DNA of 64,000 nt from Staphylotrichum longicolle (taxonomy: Eukaryota > Ascomycota > Sordariomycetes > Sordariales > Chaetomiaceae), in contig JAHCVI010000001.1 in NCBI GenBank assembly GCA_019096155.1, positions 7,750,001 to 7,814,000 on the forward strand. The letters run 5' to 3'. Positions 34,793 through 45,270 of the stretch are shown here, piece by piece. Below the pieces are notes generated by a model. It was not told the DNA's origin. It searched no databases and saw only the letters and a list, made by a program, of their open reading frames with translations. How positions within the stretch are numbered: position 1 is the first letter of the stretch; every line of letters starts with the position of its first letter. Made by a program: the position numbers and the translations under genes.

Positions 34793-37415
34793 CTATACCA
34801 CCTCGCCGATAATTTTGGCCGCCTCACGGTACGTCTGGAGCAGCTTCTCGCACTTCTCGCGCTCCTTCTTGACCGCATCGTCCTCGTAAAGGAGCTCCTC
34901 GAAGAGCGACTCCTTGTACAGCTCGCTGACCAGCCGGTTCTGGACAACATCCTTGCAGTGGTTGACCAGCAGGTGCATGATGGCCTTGGGCACTTGGTCT
35001 GCGATGCTTTCGCGGACAATGTTGAAGTAGGAGCTGATCAACGCTCGGATCAGCTCCGTCTCCATGGCCTCGCGGTCAGTCATGGCAGGCTCGCCATTGT
35101 TAGCCTGCAATCAAAGTGTTAGCCCAAGTTCAGCCTCATCAGAGAAAAGTTGCAGGGCTGAGCGATATCTGACTTACCAACTCGTTTCCTTTGGAGACCC
35201 CTGAGAAGTCCAGCGTGTCATCGGACCGGATAGGCTGGATCGGAGACCGCACGGCCTTCTCTTCTGGTCGCCTGATACTCTGGCTGAATGTCGGCTCGAC
35301 AGACTGGCTCACGTGCCGATTGATGCTGGCATTCGGCAGCGCGGTGCCAGGTACGATGGCACCGTCCTTGCCGAAGAAGTAGTTCAGGAACGAGTCCTTG
35401 GCGTTGCCCAGTGACTGCCCGTTGGGGCGGGATGGGGACGCGGACCGGGCTCCGTTGAGAGCAGCGGCGATGCCCCCAGATCCCGTGTCGCGGACGGCCG
35501 GTGAGAGGCTGCGCGACCCCTTTCCAGCAGCTTTCCGAACTGGAAGGGTTTCTGTCTTGTCCGCGGTCGCGTTGTCATCCTCCTCGTCCACCGGCGTGTC
35601 CGCCCCATTAGCGCCAAGTTCTTTGATCCGCCTCCGCTCCCGCCGTTCCCGCTCCTCTTGGATTATGCGTTTCCGCTCCCGCTCCTGCTTGTTACTGACA
35701 ACGTGGCTCATTGCCGCTGCAGCACCGAGGAAGTTGGGATGATTGGTATTGATATACGCCCTTTGAATCGAGATGAGCGACTCGACATAGCCGGACGCGG
35801 GGCCAAGACGCTCTCGGAGAAGGTCCGAGACAACCTCGATGAGCTTAGCTTGCAACCTGGGGAACCGCGAGAGCTCCGTAGACCCGCAGGTGTGGCAGAT
35901 CTTGATAAGCTCCTCGTAAACCAGCTCGACACAACGCTGACTGGGGACCTCGAGGAGCTTGATCTGGGGCTTCACGAGCAGGTCAAAAGCCATCTCGGGC
36001 ACAAAAAGACTTGGCCGTGGACCGGTCGAGTTGCGAATAGCAGTGCGGATATCAAGTGCGGAGAGGTTCGAAGTGGGATCGATAGACTCAAGCGAGCTCC
36101 CGAAAACCGAGTTGAAGATGTAGTAGATACGGGCGCCGCCGCAGAGTTCTTTTGTCGAGATTTCGGTCGAAGTGCCGTCAATGGACGATATGAAGGATGT
36201 GGCAAACCGCGTCATGAGCTGGAGGATGAGCGAGCCGCGGTGTTCCTTGCCGCTGAAATGCATGTCTCCGTAGCTGGCAAGCTCCTGCTGCGTTTGTCCC
36301 ATAAGGGTGTTGAGCCGAGCTTTGATATCGGGGAGACGATCCCGGATGTGAGCCATCAGGGTAGTGTTGAGGGTCTTGGCCAGAAACTGCGTGCCGCAGC
36401 GGGTCGCAATGTTCCGGTAGGCTGGGTGGTGCCTGAAGAAGTCTGACTCGGATTTCAACGCTTCGTCCATGGGCTTGTTGCCTTGAATATCCTGCTGTGA
36501 CCGGTTCACCACGCCGATCCAGCCGAGCTTAAGGGGGTAGACGCGTCCTGATAGGATATCGAGCGCATTGGTGCCGTGGTCCATCAAGTCGACCTTGGTC
36601 AGCACACCAATTGTCCTTCGTCCCAGCGGATCGACATGCCGGGCGAGCTTCAGGGCTTCCGAGTTGACGATGTCGACATTTGCGGGGGACACTGCCAGAA
36701 CGATACTGTTAGGCTTGGCAATGTACTCGGATATCAAGTTCCGTGTCTGCTTCTCGATGTCTGTCGGCTGGTCGCCAATGGGCACCTGCAGCGCAAAGGT
36801 TAGACACGCAAGCACCAAGGAGGCGAGGCAAGGCTCCGGGGCTGCTGACCTTTGTAAGTCCCGGCAGGTCGACCAGGGTAAGGTTCAGGACGTGTGGGGA
36901 GAAGATTTTGAGGTTGATAGGCTGACGATTGATGCCCTTATTGCTCCCCGCAACCCTTGCCGTCTCGTTTTCGATTTCCCTCTTAACATCGCCGAAGTCG
37001 TTGAAACGCCGGTTGGGAATGTGGTGAAACTCGGCCCACTCGTTCCGAGCGGCTTGGTTGGGGTTCCGGTACGCGGAACTCGCGTCATCATCGGTCTCGT
37101 CGGTGGGAACATTGATGAGCTGCAGGATGAGGGGTCTCCGGGTCACGATGCCGCTGCCGCGGGGAAGGAAATCTCGACCGACGATGTTCTCGAGCACCGA
37201 GGACTTGCCCGCGGACTGAGACCCAACAACAACCTGGAGAGCACGGAAACGTTGTCAGCAGCTGAACAGGGAGGCGGAGAAGGAAGGGCGCGGCGGTCCG
37301 AGGGCGTGGCGCATACGATTTGGGGGAGATCTAGAGAGTCGTTGCCGATGGTGTTGAAGACGAGATCTTGCAACTTGTTGACGGTCGCCAACAGGTCGTC
37401 ACCGAGCGCAGCCAT
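34793..37415 (-). CDS. dnm1: Dynamin-related GTPase Dnm1 (mitochondrial/peroxisomal fission)
   Basis: Four exons: 37415-37317, 37233-36850, 36785-35178 and 35104-34793; introns of 83, 64 and 73 nt, all phase 0. The product is 800 aa. It starts MAALGDDLLATVNKLQDLVF. The GTPase domain has G1 GSQSAGKSS, switch I IVTRRPL, G3 DLPGLTK and G4 TKVDLMD. Middle and stalk regions follow, then a basic and Ser-rich variable insert (about residues 530-690), and a C-terminal GED (ELIRALISSYFNIVRESIAD). Dnm1 self-assembles around mitochondria and peroxisomes to divide them. The N-terminus and insert match Dnm1 rather than Vps1. It shares a 942-base divergent region with cox19. Confidence 0.94.
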
Positions 37416-38357
37416 GACAGCGGGTAATGCAATGTGCGATAGCCCTCGTGGCGTTGATATCGGGGGCGAGCGATGCGCCGAGAATGGGTGCGGCGGGACT
37501 TTGAGCGAAGACAACAACAAAACAACCTCAGCACTCGGAGGGCTTTCCGGGTCGAGCACAGGGGCGGTTCGGCGCAAACAAGAGGAGGGCCGGCCAACGG
37601 AGGATAACAGGTGCAGCCGACGCCTGGTCGTAGCTTGTGACGAAGAAACTGACAGCGGAACAGGTTGCGTCTGTCTTGGAGTTGTCGATGGAAGCTCGAC
37701 AAAACTTGAATCGCTGGATTAAACTGGGGCGACCCGGGTCTTGGCCGCGATGGAGTAGCCGTGGAACCTGGCGGGCCTGGCTCTGGGCAGTCAGATGCAC
37801 GGACAGGCACGCTTGCACGCCGGGCTGCCCTGCGCATCGATCAATTTCCAGGGCTCATGCAACCACAGAGAGCGCGTCAGAGGCGGCATGCTGCCCCACT
37901 TCGTGGACGAAGCCGGCGCTCTTCCTCTCAGAGCGGCCTGAGGCTGCAAGCAAAACCCGGCTCATGCATGAGTTCCACATTTGATCGGGCAGTTCAATGG
38001 GTGGTTGCAATTGATTCAATTCCAATCAATTGCCTGTCGTTTTGCATGCGCAGAGAGAAGGAAAGCCCGAGAACGGATTTGATCACCCTCCCATTTCAAC
38101 AACTCCCGTATATTCGATCCGGACCTGTTGGCCCTATTTTCTCTGTTCCCGACGACGTCAATCCTGGTTTTCTTTCAACCATCAGCGCCTGTCAGAACAC
38201 TGAAAGCCAACCGAGTCAGGTGGTCCGATTTTCCTCTGTTCGGCCCCTCGAAGCACAAGCAATCAAGTGCATGAGCTGCAACCGCATTCTGCAACCGCAT
38301 TGAACTTGCCGTACCTACTTCCCTAGTGGAGCGGACTTGCACTCCGACAGACCCAAG
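37416..38357. promoter_or_regulatory. Divergent promoter region, dnm1 / cox19
   Basis: 942 bases between two divergent starts, both for mitochondrial functions. A CCAAT core is at 38022-38026, about 330 bases before the cox19 ATG. No gene is seen. Confidence 0.5.
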
Positions 38358-38870
38358 ATGAGCACGTTTGGAAGTCCAGGGCCGCTGCCATCCACAAAGC
38401 CCGTCCCGTAAGCCTCTGGATCTTTTGATGTCTACCGCAGCTCCCTACTAACCACACTGTCCCTTCTCCAAAGACCTCAGAGGGGAAGTTTCCCCCTGGA
38501 CCATGATGGTAAGTGGACCGCCTTTCCCCGAGGCGATTGTTTCACCTATGTACTCATACTCAGACTTCAGGAGAGTGCAAGGATGTCATGATGTCCTACT
38601 TGAGCTGTATCAAGAAGGTTAAGGGGGTCAATGAGGACGAGTGCCGGATGCTGGCCAAGTCATACCTGACTTGCCGGATGGACCGGTGGGTGATCCAAGG
38701 ATGCGGCGCACTTGCTGTTGTGGGTTGACGCGGATCTAAACTGACACGAACACTCTAGCAACCTCATGGCAAGGGACGAGTTTAAAAATCTGGGGTTTAA
38801 AGAGCCAAAAGCGCCAGCGAAGCAAGAAAATGGCGGCGAGACAGGGGTCAAAGGGGAGTTACGGTGGTGA
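38358..38870 (+). CDS. cox19: Cytochrome c oxidase assembly protein Cox19 (twin CX9C)
   Basis: Four small exons: 38358-38407, 38474-38508, 38571-38685 and 38759-38870; 103 aa. Product: MSTFGSPGPLPSTKP, then PPQRGSFPLDHDGEC, then the CHCH core with two CX9C pairs (C-KDVMMSYLS-C and C-RMLAKSYLT-C), followed by MDRNLMARDEFKNLGF. Cox19 is a soluble intermembrane-space and cytosolic protein needed to deliver copper to cytochrome c oxidase, imported by the Mia40 disulfide relay. The phase works at all three introns (66, 62 and 73 nt). The acceptor at 38473 is preferred to 38480, which breaks the SFPLDHDGEC core. Confidence 0.92.
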
Positions 38871-39133
38871 ATCAGGTATGGGATACGGTACATACTTACC
38901 CCACCTTCGGCCTGTTCCTTGCAGATACCCGGGGGTGATGTGGGGGCTTGGGCAGCACATGTCTGAGACGATCAACCCGTTTCCCATACGGACACAACCA
39001 GACTGGCTTTGGTTTCCGGTGCCAATGCCTCGGCTGTTGGCGGACCTCACCAGGAACCTCACCCATATTCAAACTCTCTTCTCTTACGTTCACAACCGCC
39101 CAAACAGCAACCTGGAGTGCCAATTCGTACGGA

Positions 39134-41551
39134 ATGCATCGAGTGTTCCGGCAGTGTCGAGACGGGGTCCGGCGGAGGTCGCTGGACCCACACTCCGCCC
39201 ACCAGCGGTGCCTTTCCACGACGTCCAGTCTTCAGAGTTATTCAGAGACGCTCCCGAGCCTTCGAATTGGAAGCCATACCCGCGTAATTTTCCAAGGGTT
39301 TACAGGCAAGCAGGTCCGGGATCTGCCTGCTTCCTTCGGTTGACTCTGTCCAGCTGCTGACCTTGAGCTCAAGGCAACGGCGAATGCAAAAGACTCCATC
39401 GCTTGGGGCACCACATCATTGGAGGCGTGACGCCTGGCCGTAGCGGAGAGCACCTGGGCCTTCCGGTGTTCCCCACGGTTCGCTCGGTCCGCGCTGCCCC
39501 CTGATTTCCTTCTGGACCCAGGGGCTAACATAAGGACACACAGGCAGCGGACAACTCAAGCCGGATGCCACTGCGATCTATGTAGCGGCTCACCAGGCCA
39601 CGGCCGCAATCGAGGAGGCCGTTGAAGCTGAGATTCCTCTGATTGTGGCAGTGGCAGAACACATTCCCTTGCATGACATGCTCAGAGTAAGCAAGGCCAC
39701 GATGGCCGATCACGGATGGCACTATGTCTAAACGTCTTCTGACCGGCCAAGATCCACTCCATGCTAAAGTCGCAATCCAAGTCCCGCCTGGTCGGTCCTA
39801 ACTCACCTGGTATCATCTCGGCCATAGGCAGATGTCGGATAGGTCTGCTGTTGCAAAAGCATAGCACGCAGAGGAATGTGCATTGACAAGACCATAGGCT
39901 TCCAACCACTCCCATGTTTCAGTCCCGGAAGAATCGGTATTGCCGCAAAATCTGGCACCCTCAGTTATGAGGCAGTGGCGTCAACTACACGCGCAGGCCT
40001 GGGTCAGAGTCTTTGCATAGGGGTGGGTGGTGATATTGCCCCCGGCACCGATCTTCGAGAGGCTTTGGCCGTTCTGGAGCAAGATCCGGATACCGATGCC
40101 ATTGCTCTGATTGGTGAAATTGGGGGAGCTGGAGAGTTAGACGCTGCCGAATGGTATGCTTCTCTTACGTGTTCACCATAAGGGACCCCTCTGACCATGC
40201 CCTGGCAGGATCCGTGATTACCGTTCCCGGACAAAGTCACCAAAGTAAGTCCCTGCAGGTATGGCTGTCCTTCAATATCTGACTTGGTGGTATTCTCAGG
40301 CCTGTGGTGGCTCTCATTGCTGGGATCGCCGAGGCACCCGGTCGGATCATGGGCCACGCCGGTGCCTTCACCATTGCCGGGGAGCCAGACGCGAGGACCA
40401 AGATAGCATCGCTCGAGGCCGCCGGCGCGACCATAGTCGATCACCCCGCCAAGTTCGGCGATGCACTGAAAGCCAGGCTAGAACAGAAGTTCGAAACAGG
40501 CTCAAGTGGTGGTTTTGGTCGAGGACGAGGCGGAGGACAGCGCCGCCAGCTGCACACGGCTACACGCCGACTTGGACAAAGAAGACAACTTTTGCTAGCC
40601 TTGGGTCAACAACAGCAGCGGCATCTCCACATTTCCGAGGAAAAATGCATGGACCTGCTCCGAGAGGCAGGCGGGATCAACTGTGGTGCCTACTCTGGTT
40701 CTGGAGTCCGCAAGCTGTTGGCCATCGGCGTCGATCGGTCGACACGGTCACCGTGTATAATCGCCGCACCAACAATTCAAGAAACCCACTCAGGTGACTC
40801 AGTCAAACGGTTCCCTTTTGACTACAAGCGCGGCATCGATGAGCTTTCGATCGAACGGATAGCTAGTCATTTGCAGCTGAACCACAAGGACAGCGTGGTC
40901 GGCTCACTTCGCCGTCTTGTCAAGAGTTTGGTGACTATTTTCTACGAAAAGGAGGCCTTCTACTTATCGACTGCCCTTGTGGAGCGTCTGGGCGAGATAA
41001 AGGTTGTCGGGGCGCGCTTCGGCTTCGACGATGCCGCGTACCGCAGCTGTGGTCGGCAGGCGGGTCTGCAGAGTCTACGGGAGGTCACAGCAGAGGACTC
41101 ATCCGAGATCGAAGCGGAGAAGAGCGGCATCGTGTACATCAAGCTTGCGGGGTCCGGGACAATCGGCACACTCGTCAACGGGGCCGGGCTCGCCATGAAC
41201 ACTGTTGATGCACTCTCGGGCCATGCTGCCAACTTCCTCGACACGGGGGGCAAAGCGACATCCGAGACAGTCAAGCAGAGCTTCGAGATTATTTTGCGGG
41301 ACCCGAGGGTCCGAGTCGTCTTTGTCAATATCTTTGGCGGGCTGACTCTTGGGGATATGATTGCAAGGGGTATCATCCTGGCATTCAAGGAGCTGTCGCC
41401 CAACGTTCCCGTTGTGGTGCGCATCAGAGGGACAAACGAGAAAGAAGGGCAGGCACTGATTGCCGAGAGTGGATTGCCGCTTTACGCATTCGACGATTTT
41501 GAGGAGGCCGCAGCCAAAGCAATCGAGCTGTCAAATGGGACTCGGGCATGA
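39134..41551 (+). CDS. Single-chain alpha-beta succinyl-CoA-ligase-like protein, two frameshifts
   Basis: A presequence-like N-terminus (MHRVFRQCRDGVRRRSL) leads to an alpha-subunit half: TRVIFQGFTGKQ, ATANAKDSIAWGT, IIGGVTPGRSGEHLGLPVF, LKPDATAIYVAAHQA, GRIGIAAKSGTLSYEA and GRIMGHAGA, holding the His phosphorylated in this family. After a Gly/Arg/Gln linker, a beta-like half follows in the same frame: KLLAIGVDRSTRSPCIIAAP, then GTLVNGAGLAMNTVDAL, FLDTGGKATSETVKQSF and FVNIFGGLTLGDMI. Supported exon starts or ends include 39313, 39374, 39486, 39544 and 40303 onward. One base is missing near 39413 and one near 39551, so the gene as given cannot be translated whole. Beta ATP-grasp residues look lost. 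It may be a decaying gene, a new function, or a sequence error. Confidence 0.7.
39410..39415 (+). other. Apparent -1 frameshift in the succinyl-CoA-ligase-like gene
   Basis: The frame coding AKDSIAWGT up to ACC (39410-39412) must shift by one missing base to continue as IIGGVTPGRSG from 39415. No splice signals fit here. Confidence 0.75.
39548..39554 (+). other. Second apparent -1 frameshift in the same gene
   Basis: After the acceptor at 39543, GCA GCG reads in phase with exon 2. LKPDATAIYV needs one more base between GCG and CAA CTC AAG. All GT donors upstream are phase 0, so splicing cannot explain it. Confidence 0.65.
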
Positions 41552-42004
41552 TTGGGTAGACATGTTGTCCATGAGGCACACCGCCCTGCGCCTGGACACA
41601 TGCTCACGGTCTTTTCTGAAAGATATCGCGAAATTATATTAGAACGACCTATTTAGAACTTGGTTGATCTTTGTGGCTATTACCCCAGCCGTCAAGGCTG
41701 TGGAGAGATGATTACGACTCAGGCTGTTGTTTGCTTGTTCCTGCAGCATCTCCGTGCGGCGTGTATCAATGATGTTGGTGCTAAGGGCATCTGTCTAGAC
41801 CTTCTTTACCACTGTCATACCATGCAGGTAGGCACGTAGCCGTCCACGCTTTCGTGTGGCGGCGCAACCCTCGTCAGTTGGGCGAGAACCTAACTGCGCT
41901 TCCGTCTGTTCCTTGTCGTTCAACCCGAACAGGTCTAATTGCTGCAACTTCCAGCTCCTCAAAGACCAGACTAATGGTAGCGTTAGAGCGGGTCCCGTAG
42001 TTTA
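41552..42004. other. Convergent intergenic region
   Basis: 453 bases between the stops of the ligase-like gene (plus) and the transporter (minus). Presumed 3' UTRs; nothing else is seen. Confidence 0.55.
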
Positions 42005-43737
42005 CTAATGGAAGGGGTTCGTACTGGACAAGAACGCGACAATATACATAGTCCCTGTAAAAGCTTGGACGTGAAGATATGCGCTGATTCCGGAAGTTCT
42101 GAGACTGAGAGCAATCACTTCGGCACTGGCGGTGGAAGTTAGCAATCCGACGTTAGGAGCATAGGAGATGGGTGTACTAGGCACGTACAAAGTTGCTGGC
42201 AACACCAAAACAAGCCAGTAAATCGACAGTCCTGGGACCCTTAGTTAATGACCTCAAAGCATCACAGTAAGGGTCAAGGAACCATACCAGAAGGTAGTAA
42301 CTGCAAGCCAACAACTTCGGCTCCGACAGGGGCAACACAGGGCCAAATGATACCGGCAAACCCTCCGAATAGGGCGTAAATAATGAGACCTGGAAAATGA
42401 GGACCGGCAAAGATCCAGAGGAAGAAGGCTACCACACCGGCGATCAGGGTACCGATGGCCGCGACATTGATCCTGCCAAGTCTGTCACTTGCTAGGCCAA
42501 TAACGGGTCTGAGGAGGCCTTGCGATACTAGGGGTTGACAAATACAAAGTCAGCAGATGATATAGAGTGGGTGATTGGGCAGGCACCCACAGTTAAATAT
42601 GGCTGCTGCGAGGGACCCCTGACTCGCGGTGAAGCCAACCGACTGCGCATAGTCGGTGATGGAGAAGACAACAATGACATAGCTTAGGAGACTGAAGAAT
42701 CCCCAGCCGAGAAACAGCCAGAACTCGAACCGTTTGAACAGATCCTTGTGAAAGGGGATATGAACAGCACCGACTGCCTTGTTCCTGTCGCGCACAATCA
42801 AGCTGCATGCTCCATTCACCACGAAGGCCAAGATGGCTAGAATCCGGAAGGCCCAGGCCAGACCGAGGTTGGAGATCATGGCATTGGTGGCCAGAGAGTA
42901 GGTGAGTCCGCCAAAGCCGGATCCGCATGTGGCCACGGAATTTGCGAAGGAGCGCCGCTTGGTGAACCATTGCGGGACCACACCGACGGTGGAGGTGAAG
43001 CAGAATCCGAGGCCGAGGCCAAAACACAGTCCCTGGCTAAGTAGGAGATGCCATATGTGGGAGGAAAAGGAAGCCCCTATAAATGATACACTAGAAGGCC
43101 GGTCAGTCCAACACCCGGTGTCAATGGGGGATGTTTTCTCCCGAGTGACTGCTTACGCTTCAAGAACAACGCCAATCCGCAGGGTAGTGGCTGTGCCAAA
43201 CCGACCAATGAACCAAGTAGCAAGCGGAGATACTAGCATAGCTACACACGGGAGCGTCAGTAGAGTTACTCTGAGCATCCACCGAACAGGGATGACTTAC
43301 ATATTGATATGGACAGCCCGCCAACAAAAGCAAAGCCGAGTGGAGAGGCTCCCTCGATGGTGCCAGACCGCAGGTAATAAGCCAGGAAGACGGCATACGA
43401 CGAGTTCAGACCCCATGTGTGAGCGTTGATCAGTAGGACTCCGATGACAACCACCCTATGAGCCCGTGTTAGTAAAGCAACGCGGACAGAGAGGACTTCC
43501 CGAGACCGGTCTAAGGAAGTAATGGTTGCCTTGGACTGACCAGCCGTAGCCTCCCTCTTTAAACTCGGGCTCTGCATCCCCAGGCGAATCGGTTTCGACC
43601 GGGCTCTCCTCCGACCCTGTGCTCTTCTCACCGGAAAGGGAACCGCGTTTGTCCTCTGCTGAGCGCACTAGAACAGGCAAGGCGGACTCTGGAGTTGGCA
43701 AGCCTGGTCCGCCAGGGGCTGTTGAAGGCGGAGCCAT
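42005..43737 (-). CDS. MFS transporter, monocarboxylate (MCT) type
   Basis: Seven exons: 43737-43541, 43455-43301, 43241-43157, 43090-42591, 42527-42288, 42231-42189 and 42125-42005; introns of 85, 59, 66, 63, 56 and 63 nt. The product is 446 aa. A 65-residue cytosolic N-terminus ends EGGYGW, the motif that begins TM1 in this family (WVVVIGVLLINAHTWGLN). Further helices contain LLLSQGLCFGLGLGF, VPQWFTKRRSFANSVATCGS, WLFLGWGFFSLLSYVIVVFS and LSQGLLRPVIGLASDRLGR. It ends AYLHVQAFTGTMYIVAFLSS. MCT-type carriers move monocarboxylates or related small molecules across the plasma membrane; the substrate here is unknown. It converges on the succinyl-CoA-ligase-like gene, so a shared carboxylate pathway is possible. 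An ATG at 43788 is an alternative start. Confidence 0.88.
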
Positions 43738-45270
43738 GGGAGCTTGTTCAGTCCAGCCAAATGGGGGGCAGAAACCTGCACCGTGCAAAAGGCAGAGACA
43801 GAGAGTGCTTCAAGGGGGCATGCGTATTTCTTGCCAGTGGGGGTCAAGGTCGAACACAGAGCAGCTGGACAACGTGGAACGGAAAGATACAACCAACCTC
43901 AAACATGCTACGCAAAAGAGGTGCGGAATCTGTATTCATAAGCAATCTTCTCAAGAACGACACGAGCTCGGAGATATTTGACATGGGCCTCGCGGATCCG
44001 AAGCAGTAAATCCCCTGCTTCTCCCCACCAGACGTCCAACGTGCTTCCAGTTGGGTTAGCGGGAGCCGCCGCTGCAGCGGCAATCCACACCCACGCCGCT
44101 AGAACTAGAACTGGGGTGTGCATCCTCGGCTCACCCAAGGATGTTCTCGAAGATCTGGTCGCCAGGCCTGGCATCAAGATCTGGGCTCCTGATCCATGTC
44201 CCGCCGCCGTGGGGAAGAGAAGATTGGGACAAAGAGGCGAGGAGAGAACATCCTTAAGCCTTCCAACGAGGCCCATCCAGCAACAGTTTCGATCCCGATG
44301 CCCAGTCCCAAAGCTGCATTGTTAGCAAATGCCTTTCGAGAGAAGTGTAGCCGCCAAGCTGGGACCAGAAACCTGGGCCGGCCCGGGGACGGAAATAACG
44401 GACGGGTGTGAAGCACGACGCCCCCTTTGGCGGATTTTCACGGCGCAGGGCTGCGAAGTGGACCAGACTCAGTGGCGCCGAGTGCGGGGAAGGAAACCGG
44501 CATTCAGTGGCGGTTTGGGTTCGATTTGGGTTGATTTGGGCGCATCGAGGCGGATGGGATGCTCCATGCAGTCCCGGCCAAGTCAAAGTGAAGAAAATCC
44601 CCGAAGTGGGTGGTGGACTTCCAGGTTTGTTGAAGCGAACGCATCCACTCGGTGAGACTTCCGCAGAAACATCTCACCTCAAAATCCCCGCACAAATACC
44701 TCACGTCAAAATCGGCTCCAAAGGGGGCAGAGAAGAACCTGGAAGCAAAAGAGATGCATCCTTGTTTCCGCGTGGTCTGAGCTCCACGGCAGCCTGTTGT
44801 CTGTCTGGGCCCAAATGTCTTAGGTAAGCTACGCTAAGTGGAGGTACCTGAGGTTGCCGCTGCAGGCACTTCCGCCCTGCGCTGGTCCCGTCTGGTCGCT
44901 GGGGGAACCCTCGGCCCGTGTTTGTCTTGGTCATGGGTGGTCCAATCGCAGCTGGCAAATCAGCAACCGCAGCTGCCCGTCGCCCACCTCATCGGATGGA
45001 CAGCTGCAGCTTGACTCACATTTCCTTCCTTCCCTCTCCCGGCGTGTTGTGTATCGTCAACCTGCCTAGCAACGTCATTGACTGCTGAAACCCTGACAGA
45101 TAAACATTCCGAGCCGCCTCATAAAGTGACTCTCCGGTCGAGCTTGGCTGCCAGGCCCAGCCATCCTCGCACCGTCCAACCTTCGGCCCCAACTCCGCCC
45201 AACGCTGCAGACTGCCCCGGATTACAGACCACCTCGTTGCGGATCCCGCCAATCTGTCCAAGGAGGCGCC
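43738..45270. promoter_or_regulatory. Divergent region, MFS transporter / LIM protein
   Basis: 1.53 kb between divergent starts. Several short frames exist, none with family resemblance. No RNA gene is recognised. Confidence 0.45.
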
